64,000 bases of DNA from Anaeramoeba flamelloides (GCA_027625915.1 JANTQA010000051.1:4588501-4652500), one strand, 5' to 3'; positions 35,964 through 48,900 are shown, numbered from the stretch's first letter. Numbers and translations are program-made. Notes: generated by a model from the sequence alone, not told the origin.

Positions 35964-36347
35964 CTCCAACAAACAATTCTTTCTTCTGGGAATATCTCAA
36001 TTATTCATATTGTAATTGCACTCCTTAATGTACTCTGCTTGCTTCCTTGCTTGTTTATAAACACTTTACCAATTGTAATTCTCACAGGAATTTTCTTATT
36101 TCATGTGGACAAATTAGAAGGCGAATTTGAACAAAAAATCCCAAAAATGAAACAAAAATACCAAGTTTTTAAACAAATTGCTGTTGCCTTAATCGCTTTA
36201 ACTCTTATAATCCCTGGCTTCAATTCTCCAAAATTTTGGAGAGCAATCCTTTCAATGACTGGACATTCAACAATGTTATATGAGCTTATTTTTAGATTAT
36301 ATGGAAAATTTAAAGTACAAATCAATGAAATTTTTTCAACTGATTAA
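35964..36347 (+). pseudogene. Orphan exon-like frame encoding a membrane segment
   Basis: The frame is open from just after an AAAAAG (35958-35963) to a TAA at 36347 but has no ATG before an internal Met late in the frame. It reads LSSGNISIIHIVIALLNVLC, then LLPCLFINTLPIVILTGIFL, then a charged FHVDKLEGEFEQKIPKMKQ segment, a third hydrophobic stretch AVALIALTLIIPGF and a tail ending QINEIFSTD. Composition and codon use look genuine. It could be the last exon of a gene whose 5' exons were lost or not recognised, or a relic of a duplicated gene. I do not recognise the family. No matching upstream exon was found in the preceding 2 kb. Confidence 0.4.
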
Positions 36348-36764
36348 AATTTTCAATATTATACTGATAATTCAATGTCAAATATTTATCTTGATCAAAA
36401 TTTATCAAACAGAAATAACTAGTTAAATAAATAAATCAATAAAATTACCAATTCACTTGGGATTAGGATCTATTTAAATTTTTTTTTACAAGTTCCTCTA
36501 TAATCAAATTTTTTTATTGCTGTTAAATTGTTTTATAAACAAAGATAACATAATTTCTTTTTTTTTTTATTTTGATTTTTTTGTTGATTTAAATTTTTCT
36601 TCAAAACGTTTTTTTCAGAGACTTTAAACTTGTACAAATAAGAAGAGAAATTAAATTAGAAAATAGATCAAATATATAATATAATTATGAGTAGTAAATT
36701 GGCAATTGAAAATGTAAATTGGAAACCAGAAATAAGTATTCACAAATAACTGTTTTTGAAATTT

Positions 36765-37800
36765 TTTATTGTAAGAACCTTACTGAAAAAAAGTCTTTTT
36801 TTTGAATGGTACACGAATTGAAACTTTTGAAATCAAAATACACATTAATTGCTCTATTTTAGAAATGAAATACAAACCAAAGTAAAATTAGAGTTGAATC
36901 TTTAATTTTTCAATTTTTTGATCATTTTTAATTGTGATAGGGTTTGTGGTATTTTTTAAATTATTTTTTGAATCCAGAGATGTGTAAGGTAGAACATTTG
37001 AATTTAATCAAAGGTAAACCAATAAAAAAGTGCCTCGTTAGATCTTTATTTTGAAAAAAAAACTATACTTTTTTATGACCAAAGAAGAAAGATCACATTG
37101 TAATAGAATTTGTTGAAATCAAGAATGAAATAAGAAAAATAATCAAAGTATATTTTATCTGATTTATTCTTCTTTATCTCTTTAATTTTGTATAATTTAA
37201 AAAAGATAATAGATTCATTTGGATTTAACTTCCCATTTAGCTGTTTTTTTTTTACAAAAACTATTTTATCACAAATTTGTTTTCAAAACTTTTTTTTCAA
37301 AAATTTTTATCAATTTAAGCCTAAAACAAAGAGTACTAATTCAAAAATTAAAAATAAAGGGGTTGAATTCTTGGAATCAAAAAACAGTTACAAAAGATTC
37401 AAATAAAAATAAGTGATAAATATCACGTTAGGTATTTTTTCCAATACGAGAATTTTTTTATTTACCATTTCTCTAAAAATGCAAATAATTATCAAACCAA
37501 ACAAACACACCCTACAAATCTTAATTTCTGACGAAGAATTCCAAAAAATTATTTTATTTTCAGAACAACAATATAAGAATTAGATGGATTAAATGAAAAT
37601 AGGATTTTAAAATTCATTTTACAAATTCTTGAGAAACATCAAGTAATAATATGTAAATCAAAAATCTTTCAAACAAAAGTTTTTACCTGAAGAATTAATA
37701 TAAAAACTCTGTAGAGAAGAAGGAATTGTTCAAATTGTATACAGACAATCAATTAAGGATTTATTTTCTTTATCAATTTTTTATTATATTGATTTGCTAT
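36765..37800. repeat. Diverged dispersed repeat, partner at 27020-28000
   Basis: Collinear with the 27-kb copy through the landmarks listed there. It contains the overlapping frames at 37188-37416, which are not conserved in the partner and are not called. Confidence 0.55.
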
Positions 37801-38137
37801 TTTTTGATCGTTATTGATATATAAAATATTAAGACAACTGACCCTCTATTTATAAAATATTAATTTCCTTGATAAATAAATAGTTTGAATTCTTCACTTT
37901 TTAAACAAACTAAGAAACTTAAAAATTGTTAAATACACCTTACTCCCCAAAAAGATAAAAGAAAAAAAAAAATATTTCAAGAATATTAAAACTCTGTACA
38001 ATTTTTTGATAACTGATTTCTAAACAAATTGTAATTCTTCAAGAACAAATGTAGGTTATGTTTTAAAATAAAAATTCACAAGTAACATTCATTATTTCAT
38101 CAAACTTTCAAAACTGTTGTTTTTTTTTCTTTCAAAA

Positions 38138-40588
38138 ATGGAAGAACTTCGAAATGGTCGTTGTGCAATTTGCTCCGAGAAACGCCCATTAGTTGAACAA
38201 CTAAATGTACTTCAGAGTAACATTTCAAGTCCTAATTTAACACACAAAAACTGTATGTCAATTCCTGTCAACACAACAGAATGTTGTTTGAAATGTAACT
38301 TTGCAAATGAAGATCACCAAAATACTTTTTTAAAAAGCAATAACAAACTCTTAAAATTTGAAATGAAAAAAGAAACAACAACAAACCAATTACCAAAATA
38401 CCACTATTTAAAACCAATGAACAAAAATCTTTCAAATCGGCTTTGCCAAGCATTAAATAAACAGAGAAAGAAAATCAATGAAAAAACCTTTCTACACAAT
38501 GATGACGACATTGAAAAAATTCAAAAACAAACACTAAACTTAAATTTTTTATCTCAAAAGAAAGAAAAGAAACCTAGTTCTTATTTCCACACAAACTTTC
38601 AGCCACTAATCAAAATCAACAAAACAAAAAAGTTAAAACACAAAAAAATAAGAATTGGTTTCCAAAACAAAATTTCTTCACCATCTCTTTCCTCTTCATC
38701 TGAAATTAATTGCTTTTCTCCCTTTCACACTTCAAGCGAAAGTGAATTTTTTTTTGAGGTCGGTGAATTGTCTTCGAATGGAACTACCAATAATGAAAAG
38801 AGGATTGATCTGAAAAGGTTCATTCGAAAAAAAACAAGAACCAAACAAAAGAGCAAACAAAAGGATAAAGTTAAAAGAAAAAAAAAAAGAAAGGAAAAAG
38901 AAAAAGATAAAGAAGAAGTAAAAGAAAAACAAGAAGGAAAAGAAAAAGAAAAAGTAAAAGAAAAAGAAGAAGGAAAAGAAAAAGAAGAAGAAGAAGAAGT
39001 AAAAGAAAAAGTAAAACAACAAACCAAGAAAAAAACAAAACCGTTTTTCGGTCGCGAATTTGAGATTGAAAAAATTCTCTCCATAAGCCGTTTTATACAA
39101 CAAAAAAAAAAGATTAAAAAACTAAATCCAAAAAAACAAAACCCCACCCCAATTAATAATCAAAATAAAAATAAGACAAAGATAAAGGTTATCGCTCAAC
39201 CAAAACAAAAAGAGAAGACACCTGAAATGCCCACAATTAAATTAAGAAAAAGTATTGTTGACATTGGAAAAGAATACGGGATGGGTAACAAAAGAACAAT
39301 TCTCGAAATTCCAATTCATAATAAAAATGCTCTTACTCAATCAAGTCTCCAGAAAACATTTATTCGGCCAAATAAAATCATATTCCCAAACCAAAATGAA
39401 AAGTTAATTGGATCAGATGCTCAAAACAATCCCCACGAGAATAATAGCCAAAAAAATAATGTATTAATGGGTACTCAACCTTCAAATAAGATCCAAAATT
39501 TCATGAATTTAAATCCAAAAAATATTATTAGTGAGGACAGGAACGAAGGTTTAAAGAAATTGTTTTTAAATTTTAATGAAAAAAAGCACAAGAACAAAAA
39601 AAAAAAAAAAAGGGTTAAGAATAAGAAAAAAAAGAAAAAGAAGGGTGGAAGCGAAAAGCTTAAAGCCGTGCAATGGAAAAAGGATAGAGAAAGAGAGAAA
39701 GAACGAGAAAGAGTGAAAGGGAGGGAAAGGGAAATAGGGAAAGAAAGAGAAAAGAAAATAAAATCTGAGTGGTGGAATGACATGGAAGGTAAAGCCGGAT
39801 GGGGGGTGAGAAAAAGAAAAATTAAACAGGAAATGGATCACTTTAATAACAACAATTCTTATTATAATGGAAACACTTTTCAACGAAAAGCAAACATAAA
39901 TTATAGTACAAATAATCATTATAACACAAATAATCAATATAATAATTTTCAAAATAATTCTTATCACTTTTCAAGCCAGCAGTATTTTCAACCATATTCA
40001 CAAAATATTTATTTGAATTCAAATTTTCCAAACCCAAGAAATTTCACTCAAAAGCAAAGAAATGAAGAGGTTGAGAAAAAAGATCCTTGGCTTCCAGATT
40101 CAAATTATAAAAATAATAAGATCAATAATTATCCAAAGATTGAGAATAAAATGAGATGGGAGTCCCCACAACAACAAAATACCCATCCAACTTTTCATGA
40201 TCATAAAAGTAATAACGCTAATATTCAAATTAATATTAATAATACGAGCAATGATAACATAAGCAGCGGTGGTAATACTACCCAAAAGAATGAGAACAAC
40301 GATCAGAATAAATCATTAGAAATTGAGAATTTATTCAAATCTTCCGAGTTGTTGCCGTGGCTAACAGACCCTAATTGGGATCAATTGAAAAAATATATGA
40401 ACTTGAGCAATCAAAAATTTGATTTCTATAACCCAAATTTTAATCCTTGCTTTGGTGAAAAAATATTACCAAAAGAACATTACATGGATCGAATTCATTC
40501 ACCGAGTAGAAGCCCCTCCCCAAAATTTCGAAGAAAAATTAATCCCGATAAGGAAAAAAAAATGATAATAATCGCAGATTTTTTATAA
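38138..40588 (+). CDS. Lys/Glu- and Asn-rich protein with N-terminal CxxC pairs
   Basis: A single intronless frame. The start is placed at the Met of MEELRNGRCAICSEKRPLVE (38138), because the seven residues from an upstream Met at 38117 are Phe-rich and follow a T tract; using it adds those seven residues. The result is 816 residues. Cys9-x2-Cys12 and Cys50-x2-Cys53, with Cys39 and Cys49, resemble a small zinc-binding module. A KEKE tract (about 230-305) made of AAAGAA units, a second basic and Arg/Glu-rich tract (about 480-560) and an Asn-rich region (about 595-735) follow. The C-terminus regains normal complexity (LPWLTDPNWDQLKKYMNLS, then SPSRSPSPKFRRK). There are no membrane segments. I do not recognise the family; a nuclear or RNA-associated role is a guess based on the SPSRSPSP and basic tracts. 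Confidence 0.75.
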   Translation: MEELRNGRCAICSEKRPLVEQLNVLQSNISSPNLTHKNCMSIPVNTTECCLKCNFANEDHQNTFLKSNNKLLKFEMKKETTTNQLPKYHYLKPMNKNLSNRLCQALNKQRKKINEKTFLHNDDDIEKIQKQTLNLNFLSQKKEKKPSSYFHTNFQPLIKINKTKKLKHKKIRIGFQNKISSPSLSSSSEINCFSPFHTSSESEFFFEVGELSSNGTTNNEKRIDLKRFIRKKTRTKQKSKQKDKVKRKKKRKEKEKDKEEVKEKQEGKEKEKVKEKEEGKEKEEEEEVKEKVKQQTKKKTKPFFGREFEIEKILSISRFIQQKKKIKKLNPKKQNPTPINNQNKNKTKIKVIAQPKQKEKTPEMPTIKLRKSIVDIGKEYGMGNKRTILEIPIHNKNALTQSSLQKTFIRPNKIIFPNQNEKLIGSDAQNNPHENNSQKNNVLMGTQPSNKIQNFMNLNPKNIISEDRNEGLKKLFLNFNEKKHKNKKKKKRVKNKKKKKKKGGSEKLKAVQWKKDREREKERERVKGREREIGKEREKKIKSEWWNDMEGKAGWGVRKRKIKQEMDHFNNNNSYYNGNTFQRKANINYSTNNHYNTNNQYNNFQNNSYHFSSQQYFQPYSQNIYLNSNFPNPRNFTQKQRNEEVEKKDPWLPDSNYKNNKINNYPKIENKMRWESPQQQNTHPTFHDHKSNNANIQININNTSNDNISSGGNTTQKNENNDQNKSLEIENLFKSSELLPWLTDPNWDQLKKYMNLSNQKFDFYNPNFNPCFGEKILPKEHYMDRIHSPSRSPSPKFRRKINPDKEKKMIIIADFL

Positions 40589-40858
40589 TTCAAAATTCTA
40601 AATCTTTGATATCTTTTTTTTTTTTTTTTCATCTTTTTTTTCATTAGAACTGATTTTTAATTTGTACAAGTAAATTAATTATCGTTCAATAAAATAATAA
40701 TAATAAAAAAGTTTAGAAGATAATATTTAAGTGATATTATTTTTTAAATAGTGTATAAATTGAAATAATTTTTTTCGTAAATAAAAATGAAATCTTAATT
40801 TACTATTTGAATAAATTTTTTTTTTTGGTTGTGTAAAATGAATTGCTTTACTTATTTG
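40589..40858. other. 3' flank of the Lys/Asn-rich gene
   Basis: A T tract of about 20 bp begins some 25 bp after the stop codon and AATAAA-like motifs follow near 40689. These are plausible 3'-end signals but too common here to be decisive. Confidence 0.35.
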
Positions 40859-42154
40859 AGGTTTTGATGATAACATATATTATCGCGAAATTAACAATTA
40901 AATCGTGATAATATTAAAAAAATTGTGATTAGTCCTACTTTATCACAGAAAATCATAAAATTGGGATATTCCACATTATCGAGATATTCACATTATCGCG
41001 AAAAAATGAAAATTATCACGAAAAAATGAAAAATTATTTTTTTGAAATAACCTTAAAAAAATTCCTTGACTTTTAAAATGATATCTTCACTTTAACAAAG
41101 CTTTGAGACTTTAAAAATGTTAGAAAGTGTTTGGAAATGTTGATAATTGTTTCTAAAGTGTTTGAAAGTTTTGAATAACATAAAACTTTTATAAACGGAA
41201 TGAGACTGGTTTGTAATGGATAAACAAATTTATTTCGTTCTTTTTTTTTTTTTACCATAATATAAAATCTCAAACAAATTTATGATCAAAATAATAATCA
41301 TAATCCATTTCAACAGTGTACCTGAATATAAAATAGATGTGTTTTATTAAAACAGAGTTTTTACCTTCACAAGTTAAATAACCAAAAAAAATGAAGAGTA
41401 ATTTTCCTTCTTATTGGTAATCGATTAAAAAAAAAACCTATAAACTCTAGCTGTATTTTCTGTTATATAAATAGATCTAAGAAAAAGAATAAGAAGAAAA
41501 CATGTGTACCAAAAATCTTAATAATTGGTGATCATATGACAAGGTTGCTGAGAAAGTTTTTGAAAAGTTATCCAACCCCTTCCAGCTTTCATAGAATAAA
41601 GATTGTGTTTTAACGAAGAAACACAAACTTTAAATAACCGATGATAGATTGGCTGTTTTAAAAGTCTTTTTTATTAAAGGCAATTTCCAACCCCACGATT
41701 TACTGAAAAAATATTTATTTCTCTTTATTCCTTATTGTTGTTGATCTTAAAGGATGGATAGGTTAGTGAACAAAATCGGAAAAAAAATTTAAATGAAACT
41801 CTTTATTTTGATCCTTGATTCAATCAAGTAGTTTTTTTATTTTTTTTTAAAAGAATAAATTTTAATCACACAAGGATCTATTTTTTCATGAAAAAAAAAT
41901 TCCGTTGTATAAATATTGCTGGATTATTACCAAAAATCCCATCAACTATTATGTCGAGATTACTTTTTAAAAGTAATATTTTGACATTTATCATGATTTT
42001 TAAATAATTATGACGATTTTTGAGAATCGCAATTTTAGTCATATTAAAGCGATTATAATGAATAAAGCGATTATATTTAATACCGCATTTTTTTTAAGAT
42101 AATCATGATTTTTGTAACTTTATTGTGACTTTGGCAAAGATCATCAAAACCTCT
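40859..42154. mobile_element. 1.3-kb element with 13-bp perfect inverted ends
   Basis: GAGGTTTTGATGA at 40859-40871 is matched by its exact inverse TCATCAAAACCTC at 42142-42154. TATTT lies just outside both ends, a possible 5-bp target duplication (low complexity, so weak). Subterminal motifs cluster at both ends: TTATCGCGA or TTATCACGA four or more times between 40880 and 41025, and AAGCGATTATA-like and TCATGATTTTT motifs at 41985-42120. Arrays like this bind transposase in several DNA transposon superfamilies. No transposase frame is present. Confidence 0.6.
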
Positions 42155-42963
42155 ATTTTTTTTTGAAAAAATTTTTTTGATGTATTTATTTTCTGAATAA
42201 AAAGAATATAAAAGCTTTTGCTAGAGTAAATTAATCAAAAAAGGGGATCTTCTGTTATAATAAAGCTTTAAAGATTTTTTAATTATTATTTTAAATTAAT
42301 TAAATCTTTTATTTTTTTCTTTTTACTTTGAAAACTTTTTTTTTTTTTTTGAAAAAGATAGTGTGAAAAAAAAAAAAAGATCTTCGAAAATATCAAAAAA
42401 TCAAATAAAGAAAATTGAGACTTTGTAATGCATTTTAAAATGGAAGATAATTATTTAGTAAAAAATCTTCTTGTAAACCTTTTTTCAGTGAAATTTCAGC
42501 AATAAAAAACCCGTAATGCTCATTTCAAAAATTATGAATCACTTTTTATAAGTTTTTGGTTTTATTTTTTTTTAATTTTTAAAATATCAGGTTCGTTTAT
42601 ATGTTTATAATAACTTAAAAGTGAATTACAAATCAGATTTAGTTATTAGTTGTTCTTGAATACTAAAAAATATATTTAAATTTATTATTTCAGGCTAGCC
42701 ACAATTTTTGAAAAGGGATTTAGCCAAATTTATTGAATAATGCACATTAATGACAAAATCTAATGCATATCCGAAAATATTTTCTATTGTTTAAAAAAAA
42801 AAAACGATTATAAAAATTTATTGCTATAAATAACAAGTTATTTAATTTTTTCTTAGTTTATTTAATTTGTAAATAATATCTTTCAACTAAAGATAAGGAT
42901 AATATGTTGAAATTAATTCTTAAATCTTTTCGAGAACAAAAAAAGAAATTCATAATCATAAAA
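42155..42963. other. Gene-free 3' flank of the protease gene
   Basis: No gene is seen. AT-rich DNA with T and A tracts near 42310-42380. Confidence 0.5.
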
Positions 42964-45900
42964 TTAATAACCGAACCCTCTTGCAAGGGTTGGATAAACG
43001 ACTTTAGTTTCAACACCACAATTATTACCCTTCATACTCATTTTAACATAACCCTGGTCGCCCCAATTTACAGACCTTTTTATTAAAATATATTTTTCAA
43101 TGAAATAATAAATAATAAAAAAAATAAAGCAAAAAATATAAAATTAGTAAGTGTTAAAAATGGAAAAAAATCAAGTAAAGTTTAATGAAAAAAGTAAAAT
43201 TTTACCAAGAATTTCGAACAATCCAATATTGCTCACCATCTGTCGTTTTACCAAAACCTGAAAGAAGAACAGCATGGTCCAATTCTGTAGAAGAACATTC
43301 AGGTTCATAATAAACACCAGAAGAATAAAATTTAAATGAAGTGTGAGCGGCATCAATCGCAATTGATAAAACCCCTTGGTTGTAGACTGCAGACATAGCA
43401 TCTGCTTGTGTATTGTTAACCATTGTATAGCTTTCAATTTGAGCAACAACTTTGTCTTGTTCATAGCCGCAATATCCATCAACACCCATATATGGATAGT
43501 CTTGTTCACGCATAATCCCACCAAGATCTTTAATTGCTTCAAAGGTTCCTGGTTCATCCCCCCCTTGGCAGCCTTGATTTGATAGATCTTGCACAGTTGT
43601 GTTCCAAGTACAATCCATAACCATTTGCTCACTTAGATCGGGCATAACACCAGTTGCTAAATAATATTGTGATTCAATTGATCCAATCACAGCATGTGCC
43701 CAACAGCTTCCACAGGCAGCCTAATTTGTTGTTAATAGTTAATATTATAATAAAAAACAAGACAAAATTTAGAAAAGTTTTTAATTAAAACAAAGCTATT
43801 TCCAAGATAGTGGGGCAAATTTATTTTAAAATATCTCTATTAAACTCAACCTTCAAAAAAGTATTTAATTATACAAAATCATTAAATATCATGTATTGAT
43901 TCTTGATAATAATTCAATTTATTCTTTAGTATTATATTACATAAATTAAATATATTAAATTTTATGATCTCAATTTTGTCTGATATTTTTTAAGGGTGAA
44001 AATTGGTGTTTATTATTTTCTTTTTGATCAAAAAAATCGTTATCATAACTTTTTTAATCTCAAATAAATTTTCAATAAAATTAAAAACATATAACTGCAT
44101 TCGGTTGTTTAAAAAATCATTTGTACCCTTTCCATATTTCCAGTTTTTTATTGAAATTGGTCGTACCTTATTTTCACCAAAAAAAGTGTTATTTTTTTTT
44201 TTCATTTTTTGGAAATATTCCAAAATACATATTTTGAAATAAATACCTTAGTCATTGATTCAATCAAATATTAATATTAAACGAAATTTTTTATTGTCAA
44301 TTAACGAATACCTTTATTAACAAAGATGATTTTTTATGAAATGTAAAAAAAAATGCTACCCTTTTTTGGAAATACCTTAGATGGTATTTTTTTAAGAAGA
44401 AAATCAAAAAGTAACAATCGAAGCAATCAACCATTTAATAAGAGTTGTAATAAATTTAACAAATATTTAAGATAATATCATTGCCAACATAAAAATTAGT
44501 TGAATATTTTATTTTAACTAAAAATCTAAATAATAAAGTACCGATAACCGAATTTTTGGTATTTTTTTTTGGGTATTTATTGAATTTTTTTGTCAGAATT
44601 TTTAAGAAAACTAAAAATTTTATTCAATTTTTTCCAATTTTGTTTTAGTTCTTGGTTATTTGTGAAATATCATGATTTTTAAGAGATTTTAAAGAAACAT
44701 TTAATAATTTCGTAAAAAAACGAAAAATTTGTGATAAACCACATTGCTGTGAAAAAAATTTTAATCATTAATTTATCGAATTGTTATCAAAATTCTCATA
44801 TTGATGATGATCTCTAAGGAAAAGGAAAAGAAAAAGGGGAAGGAGAAGAAAAAGAAAAAGAAATGGAAAATGTGAAAAAAAAAAAAAAGACATCGAAATA
44901 GAAAAAGGAAAAGAAAATGGAAAACAAAAGAAAAAAGAAAAACAAAAAAAAAAAAGAACTTGAAAAATAAACAAAAAAAAAAAGAAAAAGGAAATTGAAA
45001 ATGAAAAGAAAAAAAGAAAACAAAAGAAAAAAGAAAAAGAAAAAGAAAAAGGAATATTACTTGATCTTTGACTGGTGGTGAAGCGCCATGATCTCTCCAA
45101 TCCCATGAATCAGGAAGTTCTTCGTTGTCTTGTCTTTCATAAACTTTGTTTGTGAAATCTGGAAAAACAGTTCTTTTGGGAAGAAGATAAAATTTACGGT
45201 ATTCTTCATCAGTTAAATCAGCAAAATGATTTATTGCTAGTTTCATATGGGAATTTTCCTTGTTAAAATTTGTGATATAGTCATGATTTTTATAAAAGAT
45301 TGTTTGTCTTTTTAACATTTCTGATTGACTTGAGTATGATTTTCCAAATTTATTTATAAAATTATTAAATTCATTCTTAATGGAAACTTTTACATTTGGG
45401 AAAATGTTTCGAAGTTTGAGTCTCAATCCTGAATTTGCAACTGTTGTTTTTTCTGAATTATCGCAAACGGTTGGAATTTCAAAATCGGATTCAACAGATC
45501 CATCTGGAATATAATAGTAATAATCCAAAATATCTTTTCCAATAATTGTAATATTTTTTAATTGTTTGAAATAGTATTTGTGATATTTTTAGATTGAAAA
45601 TGGGTTTAAAAATTGGGATTTCAAAATAAGAATTAGAAATCAAAAAATGTTTCAGAGTTGGATTATTGTAAGAAATTATTGTTGTGAAAGAAATTACTGT
45701 CACCTTTAATTTAATGATAATTTCTTGTTCTGTGAATTTTTATTTAATAAAATTTATCGAGGACGAGGGAGGAGTTTGCTTTAAAAAAGCAGATTGATCT
45801 AAGAATACATCAATAAAAAAATCAAAAAAAAAAAAAAAAGGTGGCAAATGAACAGAAGGAATTTCTCGTTTAAATAAGTCAGTGTGTATTGTTATAAAAA

Positions 45901-48900
45901 AAATATTTGTTTGAAATCTTGGTATTTTTCTCTAATCTGGGATAAAATAATGTTTTTTTTTTATTAAAAACAATTAAAAATTTTTACGAATTATGTTAGA
46001 TCAACCTTTTTAGAGCAAATGGTTTGAAAAATTTGTTGAATTTCCAATTTATGGTATGAACTGAAATTGTGTATTTGTTATTTTTCTCAAGCAAAAATAA
46101 TAGAAAAAATATAAAAAATGTTGCTATATCTTTGTGATCAACATCACGTAACATATTCGATATTGTTTACCAAATGTTCTTGTATTGGGTTAGCTTTTCT
46201 TTTCTGGAAAGAAAAAAATAAGCTAAAAATTAGTGAAAAAATATCAAAACTTTTTCAAATTAAAAATATAGGAGGAAATTGTTTAAATTGGGATTTTGGA
46301 GTTTTTTTTTGGGAAAGAAAATTCAAATTCATAAAGTGAAAAATCCAAGTTACTAAAAATATCAGATCACTTTATCAAAAAAAAAAATATTGCAAATAAA
46401 AAGGTTTATTTTGGCTTTTGGATCTTATCAATTGACTTTTTGAAATCAAAAAAAAATATCAATTTTTTTGATAAAAATTTTTTTACTTAGGATCAAAAAA
46501 AAGAGTAGCAATCGAAGCAATCAACCATTTAATAGGAGTTGGAAAAATTCAGTTTCATTTTTACTTTTTTTTTTTTAAATAATTGAAATGACAGAATTTC
46601 AAAAAAGAGAAAATAACAAAAACATTTTTTTTTTATTTATAATTTTGTTGTCTTGGGATGTTTAATGGTCCAAAATTTTACTCTTTTTAGTGGCCAAACA
46701 GATAACAACAATTCACCAGACGAAGTTCCAATATCAAATGAGAGTTTGGAACAAATATTAAAAGAAATTAAAATACAAATGAAGATCTTTTATATTTGTT
46801 GTTTTTAACATTTCTAACTATTTTCGATAAAGATCGCAAAGGATGAAAAATAAATAAAAAAAAAATTTTGTTTTTTGTTTTTAGTCTTTTTTATTTTTTT
46901 TAATATTGTTTGCCCACAAAAAATAACATTTGCTATTGCTTTTTAAAAAAAAAAACATCTGAATATATTTTTTTTAGAAGCTTTCAGCTTCACAAATAAA
47001 TATATTCGATATTTTTTTTTTTAAAAATCAATAACTGCTGATATTTAAACAATTAATGATATATGTTGACAAACTAATTAAGGGAGCATTATTCATATTT
47101 TCGAATAAGTTCTCAATTGACTCGTGTTTAAAGAAGAATTACTATCATAATACCCACTAAAAATTAAATCGGAGAGACTTTCTTGAATATTATATTAGTG
47201 AACTTAAGTTTAGGTTATCTTAAAAAAATTGTTTTTGAAATAAACTAAAATTCAAAATTTTCCACAAAGCTAAAACAGTTCAAAGAATTACAACAATAAT
47301 AATACAATTTGATTCAAATTGGAAATAATTTTGATTTTTGAAAAATATGAAAATCATTTTTTCTTTTTTTAGTTTTTTTTTTTCCTTTAATTTTTTGAAT
47401 TACATAACTTGTTTCGTTTGATTAAAAAAATTTTTTTAAAACAATTGATATTAAGTTAAAGTTGAGTTGTTCCAAATAGAAGAACTCAAATAAAATTAGT
47501 TGATAGTATCTAATCATTTGATTGATCAATATTCCTAATAGAATCTAAACAAATTTAGCGATGCATTTTTTTGTTTTGCTCTCTCCAAAATTTTTAGCAC
47601 ATCAATGATTTATTAGTATTGATAATTATTTATTTTTTGTGAGTAACGCTGTTTATAAACAATTGTTAGCATTTCAATTAGTGAATGGTTCTAATTTGGA
47701 ATTTCTTCTAGAATTGATTAAATAAGATTTTCTTTTCAAAAATTGAATTTTGGTGTGTTAAAAATTTTGAATTGGGGTTTAGTTCAGCTTGTTAACAATA
47801 GAAATATTATGAAATTAAAATTTCAAAAATATGAATGTATATCCAAAAATATAATTTCGAAAAGTGATCAAAAATTAATTGGTTTTCGTTTGTATCTAAA
47901 GTTGACTTTTTTTGTTTTTTGAATTTTTTTTTATTTTTTATTTTGAAGGGAGTAAATTAATTTTCTCTAATTGCCATTAGGTTTTTTTTAATTTAAAAGA
48001 ATAGAGAAAAATCTTTGATTTTATTCAATTTTTTTGGATTCTGGAAAAGCGTTTTTAGTTTTTTTTTGATTTTAGAAATTTAAAGATAATTTCAAAAATT
48101 TTCTTTTTCTTTCAAAAATTCAAAAAAAATTGTTGATAAGTTTTCTTGAGTTTTTTGTTTTGAAAAATGTATTGATTTTCGGAATAAATAGAAAACCTCA
48201 AGAAAATTGCCATAAGTTTTTTTTTAATTTTTGAAAAAAAATCGCCTTTAGCTTTTCCAGAATTTAAAAGAATTGAGTAAAATTTAAGATTTTACTCTCT
48301 ATTCTTGTGAATTCTGGAAAATCTAGATACTTGACGGCACTTGATGACACTTTCCTAATTTCTAAATTTTTGTTTCGAAATTTTAATAAAGGGTCATAAT
48401 TTTCTTTATCATTCACTAATGATAAAATAAATAATGAGTCTTTATTTCGAATAATATCAAAGATGTTATTCTTATTATTTTTGTTGATTTGAATTAATTC
48501 TTTAATCCAAATTATTTAATTTTCTTTATAGAATGGGAGGTTCCATAAAAAATGTTCGAGACCTTCATCTATTTTTTTTATTGAAATATTTTTTACATAA
48601 ATTGTAAGATTTAGTTTTTATTTTATTTTAATTTTTGAAAAAATTGTTCGCAAAAAAGTTCTTAATAGATTTTCTGAAAATAGATCAATTAAGTTTGCCA
48701 ATTGTTTTGTTTGACAGATACTGTTTTTTGAAAAATAAAAGAAACAAAGTTTTCTTTTCTCTTTCCAAAAACTTTTCAAAGATCTTTGGTCAAGTTATAG
48801 ACTTTTTAATCTTTTAAATTCGTCATGTTGTGGGCTTTATTAACAATTAGAATGAATAATAACCTATTAATAATATTTTTTTTTGGAAATACACAGGTGA

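Noticed and set aside
38725-39147. Minus-strand frames rich in Phe and Ser opposite the 38.1-kb gene
   Set aside because: They are antisense translations of AAAGAA repeats and have no independent support.
44773-45060. C-terminal extension of the protease exon encoding a Phe/Leu/Ser-rich tail
   Set aside because: It is the read-through of an intronic pyrimidine tract past a GTAATA donor. The next exon resumes the protease exactly at AACGSCWA.
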